Position numbers and translations under genes: made by a program
Origin: DASZQL01 sp964391865
Lineage (GTDB): Bacteria > Planctomycetota > Phycisphaerae > Phycisphaerales > UBA1924
Reading direction: 5' to 3'
Assembly: GCA_964391865.1 (NCBI GenBank)
Contig: CAYMNQ010000002.1
Location: 606,607 to 670,606 of the forward strand
Length of the DNA stretch: 64,000 bases
The notes under the pieces: generated by a model
What the model saw: the letters and a program-made list of their open reading frames with translations, nothing else
Told to the model about the DNA's origin: nothing
Databases searched by the model: none
Part shown: positions 1 to 8,453 of the stretch, piece after piece
Layout: every line of letters begins with the position of its first letter
How positions within the stretch are numbered: the stretch's first letter is position 1

Positions 1-167
1 TTGTTGCGCCAAGGGAGCCCGATGGCTCCAGGCTTTGCTGGGGCAATTCCTTGCGTGGAACCGGAAAGATCTGAAGGACCCGGAATCGAGCGCCGATAAC
101 ACAGCGGCTCAACCGGTTGCGGCCGTGTCCCGCCGCGATCTCGTTCCTCCCTTCAAAAGGAAGACGC

Positions 168-1100
168 ATGGTCATCGCTGACTCGGAATCTCGCGGCTTC
201 ACTCGCGGCGTTCGCACGCCGATCCGTCTCGTGCTCGCCGCCGGAGCGCTCACGCTCGCAACCCCGGCCTTCGCAGAAGAGCCAGCCGCCGCCGCACCCG
301 TAGAGGAGGACGTCGGCTCGGCGATGCACGTGCGCCTGAACCTTGACTACACCACCGCGTACTTCTTCCGCGGCATCATCCAGGAAGACACCGGGCTGAT
401 CCTCCAGCCGTCGGCGGACCTGACGGTCGACTTCGCGTCGGGCGACAACTGGACCTTCGGCGCTTACGCCGGCACGTGGCACAGCTTCCACGGGCAGGCG
501 ACGCTCTCGACCACCAGCGACGATTTCGTGCAGTACTGGTACGAAGCGGATTTCTACGCCGGTTTGTCGGGCTCGATCGGGCCGGTGTCGTTGACGGGCG
601 GGTATGTGATCTACAGCAGCCCGAACGACGCGTTCCAGTCGGTGCAGGAAATCCTGTTCACGGCGGCGCTCGATGATTCCTCGTGGTGGGGCGAGGACGC
701 GAACTTCACGCTCAAGCCGGCGGTGGCGCTGGCGTTCGAGATCGGCGCGGACTTCGCCGACGGCGCGAACACGGAGAGCGGCATCTACTTCCAGCCGAGC
801 CTGACGCCCACGTTCACCGCTGAGATGCCGCTGCTGGGCGACGTTGAATTCGCGTTCCCGCTGATCGCGGGCTTCAGCCTCAGCGACTACTACGAGGACG
901 CGACGGGCGACGACAGCACCTTCGGCTATTTCAGCGCCGGCGTGAAAGCGACGATCCCGCTGCCCGTGCCGCAGAAATTCGGCAACTGGTCGATCGGCGC
1001 GGGCGGGCAGGTGCTGTTCCTGGGCGATACCACCGAGCAGTTCAACACCAACGACGACACGCAGTTCATCGGGACGGTGAGCTTGACGGCGAGTTTCTGA
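168..1100 (+). CDS. TorF-like putative outer-membrane porin
   Basis: A 310-residue exported protein. The ATG at 168 follows an AAAAGGAAG ribosome site; an in-frame GTG-type start at 117 has none. Residues 1-37 read as a signal peptide (basic start, VLAAGALTLATPAFA, cleavage before EEP). After an acidic linker come alternating amphipathic strands starting at LNLDYTTAYFFRG, which resembles the opening of the TorF/gcw_chp family of putative porins. The protein ends in an aromatic beta-signal (SLTASF), as outer-membrane barrels do. Seen: signal peptide, strand pattern, terminal Phe. Inferred: an outer-membrane barrel. The substrate is unknown. It stands alone; the convergent arfB-like gene follows. 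Confidence 0.7.
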   Translation: MVIADSESRGFTRGVRTPIRLVLAAGALTLATPAFAEEPAAAAPVEEDVGSAMHVRLNLDYTTAYFFRGIIQEDTGLILQPSADLTVDFASGDNWTFGAYAGTWHSFHGQATLSTTSDDFVQYWYEADFYAGLSGSIGPVSLTGGYVIYSSPNDAFQSVQEILFTAALDDSSWWGEDANFTLKPAVALAFEIGADFADGANTESGIYFQPSLTPTFTAEMPLLGDVEFAFPLIAGFSLSDYYEDATGDDSTFGYFSAGVKATIPLPVPQKFGNWSIGAGGQVLFLGDTTEQFNTNDDTQFIGTVSLTASF

Positions 1101-1200
1101 GCCGGTCGCGCTTGCCCGCGGGGCATACTCAGCGGCATGCGCTGGCACCCGCGTTCATCAAAAGACCCCTGACTTTCGTTCGGGGCTCGCGTGAATTCAC

Positions 1201-1755
1201 TCAGTCGTCGCCGGTGTGCCGGCGCGACTGTTTTTTTTCGCTCGTGCGTTTCTTGGATTCGATGCGCCGGCGCTGGCTGCCCTTGGTGGGTTTGGTCTTG
1301 TAGCGCTTCTTCGGCTCGACCATCGCGCGCCGGACGAGTTCGATCAATCGCTCGGTCGCCAGGTCGCGGTTGCTCAGCTGCGTGCGCTCGTCGTCGGCAA
1401 CGACGATGAGTTCGTCGTCGGAGTTGATGCGCCACCCCGCGGAAGCGCGGAGGCGCTGCAGCGCGGCGGGCGAGATGGGGATCGCGCCGAGCGGGACGCG
1501 CAGCTCGATCTTGGTGCTGCGCTTGTTGACGTTCTGACCGCCCGGCCCGGGGCTGCGCACGGCGCGGAACGTGAGCGCCTCGGCGGGGATCAGCACGCCA
1601 GGCGCGATTGACAGCCCGGCGTCCGGCGACGGTGGTGGGGGATCGTTCGCAGTGTTGTGAATCTGGGGAACCACGGGCGCACTGTACCTGACCAGGCGAG
1701 AAAAAATTCTCGCGGCTTGGCACAGCAGCTTTGGAAGCCGGGGTTCTGGTGACAT
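1201..1755 (-). CDS. arfB: Peptide chain release factor-like ribosome rescue factor (ArfB/YaeJ type)
   Basis: A short release-factor homologue of 184 residues from the ATG at 1755, with the catalytic GGQ in the context RSPGPGGQNVNKRSTKIELR (about residues 67-86) and a very basic C-terminal tail (KKRYKTKPTKGSQRRR...). ArfB hydrolyses peptidyl-tRNA on stalled ribosomes; the GGQ loop does the chemistry and the basic tail sits in the empty mRNA channel. There is no codon-recognition domain, which separates it from RF1/RF2. The N-terminal 27 residues are unlike the family, and a GTG at 1674 would give a more typical 157 residues, so the start is uncertain. The A8 run in the 3' part encodes Lys codons. 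Confidence 0.85.
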   Translation of the reverse strand: MSPEPRLPKLLCQAARIFSRLVRYSAPVVPQIHNTANDPPPPSPDAGLSIAPGVLIPAEALTFRAVRSPGPGGQNVNKRSTKIELRVPLGAIPISPAALQRLRASAGWRINSDDELIVVADDERTQLSNRDLATERLIELVRRAMVEPKKRYKTKPTKGSQRRRIESKKRTSEKKQSRRHTGDD

Positions 1756-1782
1756 AGTTCTGTGAATCAGAAGGAGGTTGTC

Positions 1783-2844
1783 ATGCGCGCGAGCGGGTTG
1801 ATGTGTCGTTTCTTGTGCTGTGTCCTGGCGATGTTGAGCGGCGCCCGCGCGCTGGCGGGAGAGCTGAACCCGCCGCCGGGGCCGATCGCGCCGACGATGA
1901 AGAATCTGACGCAGGTCGAGCCGCGAGTCGCGATCAGCGCGGCGACCACGCCGGGGGACGCGAACACGGTGTTCAACATCACGCAGCCCGGCTCGTACTA
2001 CCTGACGGGCGATGTGGTCGTGCCGGCGGGGTTCTCATCGGGCATTGATGTGTTCGCCGGCCGCGTGACGATTGACCTGAACGGGTTTGCGATTGTCGGC
2101 GCGCCGAGCACGGCGGTGGGGATCCTCGCCGAGCCGGGGGTCGTGCAGCTCACCGTGCGCAACGGGCACCTGACAGCGCTTGGGACAGGACTGTTCCTCA
2201 CCAACGCAACGGCGGCGGTGGTGACGGAAGTGACCGCCGCCGACTGCACCGGCGTAGGAATCCAGACCGGGCCGAGCGCCAGCGTCAGCCGCTGCGCAGC
2301 GCGCGACTGCGGAATCGGCGGGTTCGTGCTGTTGCAGGGATCGGTGATCACGCACTGCTCAGCGCGCGAATGCGGCGGCCCGGGGTTCCTGACCAACGGG
2401 CAGGGCGTGGTCTTTTCGGAATGCTCCGCGTTCTCGAATACGGGGAATGGGTTCTCGGCCAGCGGTCTCAACAGCCTGGTCAGCTCTTGTGTCGCATCGA
2501 ACAATATTGGCAACGGTTTCTCGATCGGGAGTAATTCTTCGATCGTCGGCTGCGTCGCCGGATCGAACGGCGCCGGCACGGGCGACGGGGCTGGCATCGT
2601 CATCACGGGCAGCGACAACCGCATCGAGGGCAATAACTGCCTCGACAACGACCGCGGCATCGATGCGAACTCGGGCGGCAACTTCATTACCCGCAACACC
2701 TGCTCGGGCAACACGACCAACTGGGACGTCGCCGCGGGGAACGTGGCGCTGGTCGTGAACGCGGCGGGCGGCGGTGCGTTCACCGGCAACGCCGGCGGCG
2801 CGGCGCCAGGGTCGACCGATCCGAACGCGAACTTCAGCTACTAG
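1783..2844 (+). CDS. Secreted right-handed parallel beta-helix protein, paralogue 1
   Basis: A 353-residue secreted protein. The ATG at 1783 follows a strong AAGGAGG site (1771-1777), so the GTG at 1762 is less likely. It has a signal peptide (CVLAMLSGARALAG), then the segment GPIAPTMKNLTQVEPR shared with the next two genes, a pre-helix segment with ITQPGSYYLTGDVVVP and VTIDLNGF, and then about ten short coils of the parallel beta-helix type with Cys and Asn at turn positions. It ends SGNTTNWDVAAGN and PGSTDPNANFSY. The fold resembles NosD/pectate-lyase-like proteins, but no catalytic residues can be assigned. First of three tandem paralogues on one strand. Confidence 0.8.
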   Translation: MRASGLMCRFLCCVLAMLSGARALAGELNPPPGPIAPTMKNLTQVEPRVAISAATTPGDANTVFNITQPGSYYLTGDVVVPAGFSSGIDVFAGRVTIDLNGFAIVGAPSTAVGILAEPGVVQLTVRNGHLTALGTGLFLTNATAAVVTEVTAADCTGVGIQTGPSASVSRCAARDCGIGGFVLLQGSVITHCSARECGGPGFLTNGQGVVFSECSAFSNTGNGFSASGLNSLVSSCVASNNIGNGFSIGSNSSIVGCVAGSNGAGTGDGAGIVITGSDNRIEGNNCLDNDRGIDANSGGNFITRNTCSGNTTNWDVAAGNVALVVNAAGGGAFTGNAGGAAPGSTDPNANFSY

Positions 2845-2920
2845 GGCCGCAAGATTCAGCGCGACGCGCGACATCCAGTTGCACCCCGGTTCTCGCCGGT
2901 GGCACAGGAGACTCGCCGTG

Positions 2921-3973
2921 ATGCTGCGAAACGCCGCCCGTTTGTTCGTGATGATGATGCTCATCGTGTTCGTTCGGCCCGCGCTGGGGGGCGACCTGAA
3001 CCCGCCCGTCGGCCCGATCGCGCCGAGTATGAAGGCGCTGGATGTCGTCGAGCCGCGCACGCCGCTCAACCAAGAGACCGCGCCGGGAGCTGCCGGCGCG
3101 TTCTTCCGCATCACGCAGCCCGGTTCGTACTACCTGACCGGCCCGATCGAACTGCCGGCCGGTCAGACGGGGATCTTGATCGCGGCGAGCCAAGTGTCCA
3201 TCGACCTGAACGGGTTCACGATCAGCGGGCCTGAGGGCGGCCGGGGCGGCGATGGGATCAACGTGGTCGCAAACCCCGTCGAGATCCACGTGAAGAACGG
3301 CGGGATCCGGCGCGTGATCCAAGGGATCAACTGCAACGCGTGCACGGGCACGCGCATCGAGGACATCTCGATCTCAGAGTGCTCCGCCAACGGCTTGCTC
3401 GCAGGCAACCTCGCGGTGCTCGAGCGGTGCGTCGTGCGGGACTGCGCGTTAGCGGGTATCGCCGTCGGCCGCGGGTCGCTCATCACTGGGTGCGCGGCGA
3501 CGGCGTGCGGGACAGTCGGCATCTACGGCCCGGATCCCGGCTGCATCGTCCGGTCTTGCATCGCTTCGCTCAACAACTCGAACGGTATTCAGCTTGACCT
3601 CAGCGGCTCCGTTATCGACTGCGTGGCGGCTACCAACCGGGAGAACGGGATCGTTGTGTTCCGCAGCTGCCTCGTCCGGGGCTGCTCTTCGAGCGATAAC
3701 GGCTTCGGCGGCAGCGGCGCGGGCATCCACGTCCGCGGCAGCGACAACCGCATCGAGGGCAACCTCTGCACGAACAACACGCGCGGCATCGACGTCGACG
3801 TGGCGGGGAACTTCATCACCCGCAACACCTGCTCGGGCAACACAACCAACTGGGACGTGGTGACGGGGAACACCGTCTTCGTTGTGAACGGGACGACGGC
3901 CGGCGCGATCCTCGGGAACTCGGGCGGTGTCTCGCCGGGCTCTGCCGATCCCAACGCGAACTTCACCTACTGA
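2921..3973 (+). CDS. Secreted right-handed parallel beta-helix protein, paralogue 2
   Basis: A 350-residue homologue of its two neighbours with the same layout: signal peptide (MMMLIVFVRPALGG), conserved GPIAPSMKALDVVEPRTPL, the ITQPGSYYLTGPIELP entry motif, beta-helix coils rich in Cys (CSANGLL, CVVRDCALAG) and the shared tail SGNTTNWDVVTGN, PGSADPNANFTY. An AGGAG at 2906-2910 precedes both GTG 2918 (7 nt) and ATG 2921 (10 nt); either could start it. It begins 76 nt after paralogue 1 stops and probably shares its transcript. Ligand or substrate is unknown. Confidence 0.8.
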   Translation: MLRNAARLFVMMMLIVFVRPALGGDLNPPVGPIAPSMKALDVVEPRTPLNQETAPGAAGAFFRITQPGSYYLTGPIELPAGQTGILIAASQVSIDLNGFTISGPEGGRGGDGINVVANPVEIHVKNGGIRRVIQGINCNACTGTRIEDISISECSANGLLAGNLAVLERCVVRDCALAGIAVGRGSLITGCAATACGTVGIYGPDPGCIVRSCIASLNNSNGIQLDLSGSVIDCVAATNRENGIVVFRSCLVRGCSSSDNGFGGSGAGIHVRGSDNRIEGNLCTNNTRGIDVDVAGNFITRNTCSGNTTNWDVVTGNTVFVVNGTTAGAILGNSGGVSPGSADPNANFTY

Positions 3974-4059
3974 GCCTCACCCGAGCGATCCTGCCCGCCG
4001 ATCACGCCTTTTCGAGAACCAGCCTTCGCACTCGACCCCTTCAGGAAATTGAGCCCGCC

Positions 4060-5115
4060 ATGACACGAACCCCCCTCGTCCGCGCCGCGCTGCTTCTTTC
4101 TCTGTCCGTCGCGAGCGCCACCCGTGCCGGCGACCTGACCCCGCCGCCTGGCCCCATCGCACCGACGATGAAGAATCTCGACCGTGTGGAGCCGCGGACT
4201 CCGGTGGGCACGGACACCACACCCGGCAGCGGGACCGACTTGTTCAGGATCACCCAGTCCGGGTCCTACTACTTGACATCGAACATCGCGGTCCCCGTCG
4301 GAACAACCGGTATCCAAATCGCGTCCAGCGATGTGACGCTGGACCTCAACGGCTTCACCATGGGCGGCGGCGGCGTCCCGGGCGGCACCACGATCGCGTC
4401 GAGCGCCGGCACCTCCAACATCACTGTCCGCAACGGGCATATCGAATTCTGCAACCAGGGCGTGATGTTGAGCACGAGCTCGTCGTGCATTGTGGTCGAT
4501 ATCTCGGTGCGGGACTGCGCTTCGAGCGGGATCTTGGTCGGGCCGAACAGCGTCGTCGAGCGGTGCGCGGTCCGCGGCAGCCCGTTTGTCGGTTTCAGCA
4601 TCGATTCGGGTTCGACAGTCACGTCATGCACCGCCACGGGATGCACCAACGCCGGGTTCTTCACCTCTGGCGCCGGAGTCACTCTGACCGGTTGCAGCGC
4701 ATTCGACAACATCGGCCCCGGGTTCCTCATCAACGGCGGGCGGAACACTGTCCACAACTGCACCGCGACCACGAACCGCGCCGACGGCTTTCGGATCTCC
4801 TCTGAATGCTTCATTTCCGGTTGCACGGCCGCGCGGAACGGGAACGGCGGAGATGGCGCGGGCATCCTTGTCATCGGGAACGACGTCCGAATCGAGGGCA
4901 ATAACTGCACCGGGAACGACCGTGGCATCGACGTTAACTCCATCGGCAACTTCATCGCCCGCAACACCTGCTCGGGCAACACGACCAACTGGGATGTGGT
5001 GGCGGGGAACGTCATCCTCGTGGTGAACGCGGCGACCGCAGGCGTCGCGGTGGTCGGGAATGCCGGCGGAGTGGCACCGGGTTCGACCGATCCCAACGCG
5101 AACTTCACCTACTGA
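4060..5115 (+). CDS. Secreted right-handed parallel beta-helix protein, paralogue 3
   Basis: 351 residues from the ATG at 4060, preceded by AGGAAA. Signal peptide LLLSLSVASATRAG, then DLTPPPGPIAPTMKNL, almost identical in position to paralogue 1. The ITQSGSYYLTSNI motif, VTLDLNGFTM, a series of beta-helix coils and the tail SGNTTNWDVVAGN, PGSTDPNANFTY repeat the family plan. The last third is the best conserved part among the three copies, including GAGI(H/L/V), RIEGN and CSGN. The first and third copies look closer to each other at the N-terminus. A secreted or cell-surface location is inferred; the function is not known. Confidence 0.8.
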   Translation: MTRTPLVRAALLLSLSVASATRAGDLTPPPGPIAPTMKNLDRVEPRTPVGTDTTPGSGTDLFRITQSGSYYLTSNIAVPVGTTGIQIASSDVTLDLNGFTMGGGGVPGGTTIASSAGTSNITVRNGHIEFCNQGVMLSTSSSCIVVDISVRDCASSGILVGPNSVVERCAVRGSPFVGFSIDSGSTVTSCTATGCTNAGFFTSGAGVTLTGCSAFDNIGPGFLINGGRNTVHNCTATTNRADGFRISSECFISGCTAARNGNGGDGAGILVIGNDVRIEGNNCTGNDRGIDVNSIGNFIARNTCSGNTTNWDVVAGNVILVVNAATAGVAVVGNAGGVAPGSTDPNANFTY

Positions 5116-5161
5116 GCTCGGGCATCGAGCGTCTACAAGCCGGCGGGGTATGCTCGCCCGG

Positions 5162-6028
5162 ATGAGTCACGATCGATCGCTCCGATTCCGCCGTGCATGT
5201 GTTGCGGGCTGTGTTCCGCTGGTGTTCGCAGGGGCCTTGCTCGCGCAAGCGCCGGATGAAGCCGCCGAGCCTCTCGCGGTTCATCCCGGGCGCGCGTGGA
5301 CCATCCAGTTCGAGCCGATGCTGTGGGCCCCGGCGCTCCGCGGCGACCTGAAAGTCCCCGGCGGGCCGACGTTCGATGTCGAGAGCCTGAATCTGGACGA
5401 ATCGCGCCTCGCACCGGCGGGGGAAGTGACGATCCGCGCGGACAAGTGGTCGTTCTTCTTCAGCGGCTTCGGGTTCAGCTACGACGAGACGGCGAACGCG
5501 CGCGAGACGATCATCGCCGCCGGACCGGTGACCATCGCGCCGGGGCAGGCGGTCCGGTCGGAGCTGGATTTCTACTCGTTCCAGGCGACCGTCGGGTACG
5601 AAGTGTTCTCGAATTTCTTCGATGGGCCGGACGACCACCCTGAAGATGAAGTGCGTCTCTCGCTCGATGTCTTCGGCGGCGTGCGCTACTTCGACGCGAA
5701 TCTCGATCTCACGCCGCTCGCGGGCGCGGGGAGCGTGATGAACGACGGGCAGTGGGTGCAGCCGATCGGCGGCGTGCGGCTGACGATCGACCTGCCGTAC
5801 CGCACGGGCGTCGAGGTCTCGCTCGACGGCGGCGGGTGGGGGGGAGATGAATCGAGTTTCGCTTGGAACATCACCGCGGCGTTCTACTGGGCGTTCCACG
5901 ACAACGCGGGGCTCGAGATCGGCTTCCGCAATCTCGCGAGCGACCTGCAGGACGGCGAGGGCGCGAACGAATTCAACTTCGACGCGGCGATGATGGGGTT
6001 GTTCGGGTCGGTGATCATTCGGTTCTGA
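5162..6028 (+). CDS. Putative outer-membrane beta-barrel protein
   Basis: A 288-residue exported protein of unknown function. The chosen ATG at 5162 gives a basic start followed by a hydrophobic stretch (CVAGCVPLVFAGALLAQA) typical of a signal peptide; ATG 5150 is the alternative. The mature part has alternating strands (WTIQFEPMLWAPALRGDL, WSFFFSGFGFSYDE, FYSFQATVGYEVF, LSLDVFGGVRYFDANLDL) and ends GLFGSVIIRF with a terminal Phe, as in proteins inserted by BamA. Seen: signal peptide and strand pattern. Inferred: an outer-membrane barrel. It lies 46 nt downstream of the beta-helix genes and 11 nt upstream of rsmD, so rsmD probably shares its transcript. Confidence 0.65.
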   Translation: MSHDRSLRFRRACVAGCVPLVFAGALLAQAPDEAAEPLAVHPGRAWTIQFEPMLWAPALRGDLKVPGGPTFDVESLNLDESRLAPAGEVTIRADKWSFFFSGFGFSYDETANARETIIAAGPVTIAPGQAVRSELDFYSFQATVGYEVFSNFFDGPDDHPEDEVRLSLDVFGGVRYFDANLDLTPLAGAGSVMNDGQWVQPIGGVRLTIDLPYRTGVEVSLDGGGWGGDESSFAWNITAAFYWAFHDNAGLEIGFRNLASDLQDGEGANEFNFDAAMMGLFGSVIIRF

Positions 6029-6039
6029 GGCACCCCATC

Positions 6040-6657
6040 ATGCTGCGAGTCATCGCCGGCGAATTCAAGAATCGTTGGATCGACACACCCGAGGGCGAGG
6101 ACAAGACCCGCCCGCTGCCCGAGAAGGTGCGCGGCGCGGTCCTCAACATGCTGCGCGGGCACATCGAGGGGCAGGCGTTCTTCGACGCCTTCGCCGGGAC
6201 GGGGTCGTTCGGCATCGAGGCGCTCTCGCGCGGAGCGAAGTCGGTCGTTTTCGTCGAGAAGGACCGCGAGATTTCGCGCCTGCTGCAGGGGAACCTCGAT
6301 ACGCTGGGCATCACCGAGCGGGCGGAGGTGTTCCTGAGTGACGCGCTCGGGGCCGGCGCGCTGTCGCGCTGCCCGCGCCCGGTGCATGTGGTGTTCTTCG
6401 ACCCGCCGTACCCGATGGTCGAAGACCCGGCAACGCGGGCGCGCGTCTTCGAGCAGTTCGCACAGTGCGTGGAATGCCTCGACGACGAGGGGTACGCGAT
6501 CATCCGCACGCCCTGGCCCTTCGTCGACCGCGTGGAAACGGGGCCCGAGCAATTCGAGAAGCACGAAGTGAGCCTGGAGATTCCGGGAGCGGTGGGGCCG
6601 GAAACCCACGCCTACGGCTCCACGGCGGTGCACTGGTACATGCGCCGCAAGCAATAA
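6040..6657 (+). CDS. rsmD: 16S rRNA (guanine966-N2)-methyltransferase RsmD
   Basis: 205 residues, the usual RsmD length. It starts MLRVIAGEFKNRWIDTP and keeps the RP(L)PEKVRGAVLNML segment of the family, the SAM-binding FDAFAGTGSFGIEALSRGA loop, the acidic FVEKDRE at the end of strand 2, and the catalytic DPPYP motif. RsmD methylates N2 of G966 of 16S rRNA in the 30S subunit using S-adenosylmethionine. The ATG at 6040 is chosen because the family motif starts there; upstream in-frame sequence overlaps the preceding gene. No recognisable ribosome site is visible, consistent with translation coupled to the gene that stops 11 nt earlier. Confidence 0.92.
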   Translation: MLRVIAGEFKNRWIDTPEGEDKTRPLPEKVRGAVLNMLRGHIEGQAFFDAFAGTGSFGIEALSRGAKSVVFVEKDREISRLLQGNLDTLGITERAEVFLSDALGAGALSRCPRPVHVVFFDPPYPMVEDPATRARVFEQFAQCVECLDDEGYAIIRTPWPFVDRVETGPEQFEKHEVSLEIPGAVGPETHAYGSTAVHWYMRRKQ

Positions 6658-6722
6658 CCCGCCGCGCGGCCCGTTCAGCGGGCGCCTCATCCATCCGAAC
6701 ATCAATAAGGGAGACCCGAGTC

Positions 6723-7961
6723 ATGCGAACCATCGCCGCGCCGATGTTGCTGTGCGCGCTCGCGGGCAGCGCGAGCGCTCAGAACTGCACCTATGATCTC
6801 TCGTTCGTCACGCCGATCGTCGAGCAATTCCTGGCGAATCAGCCGCAGGTTCCCGGCGCGGTGCTGGTGATCCAGAAGAACGGCGTGCCGATCTACCAGC
6901 GTGCGTTCGGCGCCTACACGGTCAACCAGTTCGTGCCCATCGCGTCGGCGACGAAGTGGCCGACGTCGGTGCTGGCGGCGATGTTCGCCGATCGCGGGCT
7001 GGTCGGGCTGGATGACCCGGTGGGGATGTACATCCCGGAGTTCGACGCGCCCGAGTACGCGGGGATCACGGTACGCCGCTGTCTCTCGCACACCGCGGGG
7101 CTGCCAACGGGCTCGGAAGCGATCAGCACGTCGAGCATCACGCTCGAGGAAGCGGCCGTGCAGATCGCGGCGGAAGGGCTCCGCAGCGGACTGGGCGGGA
7201 TCGATGTCCCGCCGGGCTCCGACTTCTGCTACGGCGGGGTGTCGATGCAGGTCTCCGGTCGCGTGGCGGAGATCGTCGGCGGCGCGCCGTACAACGATCT
7301 CATCCGCGATGAGCTCTTCACGCCGCTGGGCATGTTTCAAAGCGGCTTCGGCGATCTGCAGGGCGAGAATCCGCGCATCGCCGGCGGCATGTCGTCAACC
7401 GCGCCCGAGTACCTGCGTTTCCTCACCATGCTGCTGAACTCGGGCGTCTTCCGCGGCGAGCGCCTGCTCAGCAGCACGATGGTCGATGAAATCCTCGCGG
7501 ATCAAACCTTCGGCGTGCCGATCACCTGCTCGCCGGCCCAGGCGTTCAATCCCGGTTCGCGCTACGGGCTTGGGAACTGGCGATTCCTGATGGGACCGAA
7601 CGACAGCGAGTTGATCTCGTCCAGCCCCGGCGCGTTCGGCTTCACGCCGTGGGTCGATCGGCAGCGCGACGTTGTGGGCGTCTTCATGATCGCCGTGAAT
7701 GAAGGATATCAACTCACCGGCAACTTGGTGAACTCGCTCCAGGGTCAGGTGAACGCGACGATCGACGCCGTGATACCGCTGTCGGGCGATGCGAACTTCG
7801 ACGGTGCCGTGGGGCTGGGCGACATCGCGGTGATCATCAATCAGTGGGGCTGGGAAGCCGGCCGCGGCGACGCGGGCGACATCGATCGCGACCGCGCGGT
7901 GGGGCTGAGCGATATCGCCGCGGTGATCGACGGCTGGGGCGCGAACTGCTCTGGTCAGTAA
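6723..7961 (+). CDS. Secreted serine hydrolase (beta-lactamase/class C fold) with dockerin-like tail
   Basis: 412 residues, preceded by an AGGGAGA site. A signal peptide (LLCALAGSASA) leads into a beta-lactamase-related domain (about residues 20-345). SATK supplies the Ser-x-x-Lys motif (IASATKWPTSVLAAMFADRG), and YGGVSMQVSG stands where Tyr-x-Asn is expected, so the third residue is Gly rather than Asn. GAFGFTPWVDRQRDVVG aligns with the third motif. The C-terminal 60 residues are two dockerin-like repeats (GDANFDGAVGLGDIAVII, then IDRDRAVGLSDIAAVIDGWG). Family members include esterases, D-aminopeptidases and penicillin-binding proteins; the substrate cannot be read here. It is exported, and the tail may anchor or sort it. 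Confidence 0.85.
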   Translation: MRTIAAPMLLCALAGSASAQNCTYDLSFVTPIVEQFLANQPQVPGAVLVIQKNGVPIYQRAFGAYTVNQFVPIASATKWPTSVLAAMFADRGLVGLDDPVGMYIPEFDAPEYAGITVRRCLSHTAGLPTGSEAISTSSITLEEAAVQIAAEGLRSGLGGIDVPPGSDFCYGGVSMQVSGRVAEIVGGAPYNDLIRDELFTPLGMFQSGFGDLQGENPRIAGGMSSTAPEYLRFLTMLLNSGVFRGERLLSSTMVDEILADQTFGVPITCSPAQAFNPGSRYGLGNWRFLMGPNDSELISSSPGAFGFTPWVDRQRDVVGVFMIAVNEGYQLTGNLVNSLQGQVNATIDAVIPLSGDANFDGAVGLGDIAVIINQWGWEAGRGDAGDIDRDRAVGLSDIAAVIDGWGANCSGQ

Positions 7962-8094
7962 TTCGTGGCGCGAGCACCATGCGGGGACTGATTAAAGCCG
8001 CGCGAACGGCACCCTCGGCTCGGATTCGATCGAAGGGCTCATCAGAAAGCATGGACGTTCGAACGGCATCGCGGCACCGCTGCGATGCTGTTCT

Positions 8095-8337
8095 TTATGG
8101 ATTGTGCGCGGCGGGCGCGCTCGATGCTGGAGGCGGCTGCGTCGCCTTCGCTGCCTCGGGCACCCGGCGCTCCTTGTTCTCGCGCAGTGCTTCCGCCCCG
8201 CCGCGCTTGAGCTGCACGATCACGACGTAGATCGCGACGGTTGCCAGGATCAGCGTTGTGAGGAACGCGATCACCACCGCCTTGCCGGAGACGGCGCGCG
8301 CGGGTCGAGCGGATGAAGAGGGAGACGTCGCGTTCAT
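8095..8337 (-). CDS. Small single-pass membrane protein
   Basis: An 80-residue protein not recognised as any family. The chosen ATG at 8337 has an AGGGG site upstream. Residues 1-20 are Ser/Ala/Arg-rich, residues about 18-41 form one strong membrane helix (VVIAFLTTLILATVAIYVVIV), and the rest is a charged then Pro/Ala-rich tail (LRENKERRVPEA...). Seen: one transmembrane segment. It lies downstream of a terminator-like hairpin that follows the next gene on the same strand, so it probably has its own promoter. Confidence 0.5.
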   Translation of the reverse strand: MNATSPSSSARPARAVSGKAVVIAFLTTLILATVAIYVVIVQLKRGGAEALRENKERRVPEAAKATQPPPASSAPAAHNP

Positions 8338-8395
8338 GCCCCTATCGTAGCGCCGAACGCTTCGAAGGGCCGGGGACAAATGGGTCGGCGCACGA

Positions 8396-8422
8396 AAACG
8401 CCGCGGGAACGAGTCCCGCGGC
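8396..8422 (-). terminator. Rho-independent terminator after the minus-strand secreted protein
   Basis: On the minus strand GCCGCGGGA and TCCCGCGGC form a perfect nine-pair stem around a five-base loop, followed by GTTTTCG. The hairpin is 8400-8422 and the short T-run 8396-8399. It lies about 30 nt after the stop at 8454 and before the next minus-strand start. Confidence 0.75.
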
Positions 8423-8453
8423 ACTTGTGTTTGCGGAATCGTGGTTTGCTCGA

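Noticed and set aside
1..167. Possible partial gene or promoter at the left edge
   Set aside because: GGAGCC-CGAT-GGCTCC at about 14-29 makes a short hairpin, but there is no T-run, no frame with a product and no convincing promoter.
1232..1239. Run of eight T near the arfB stop
   Set aside because: On the gene's strand it is A8 encoding lysine codons within the coding region, with no hairpin before it, so it is not a terminator and there is no sign of slippage.
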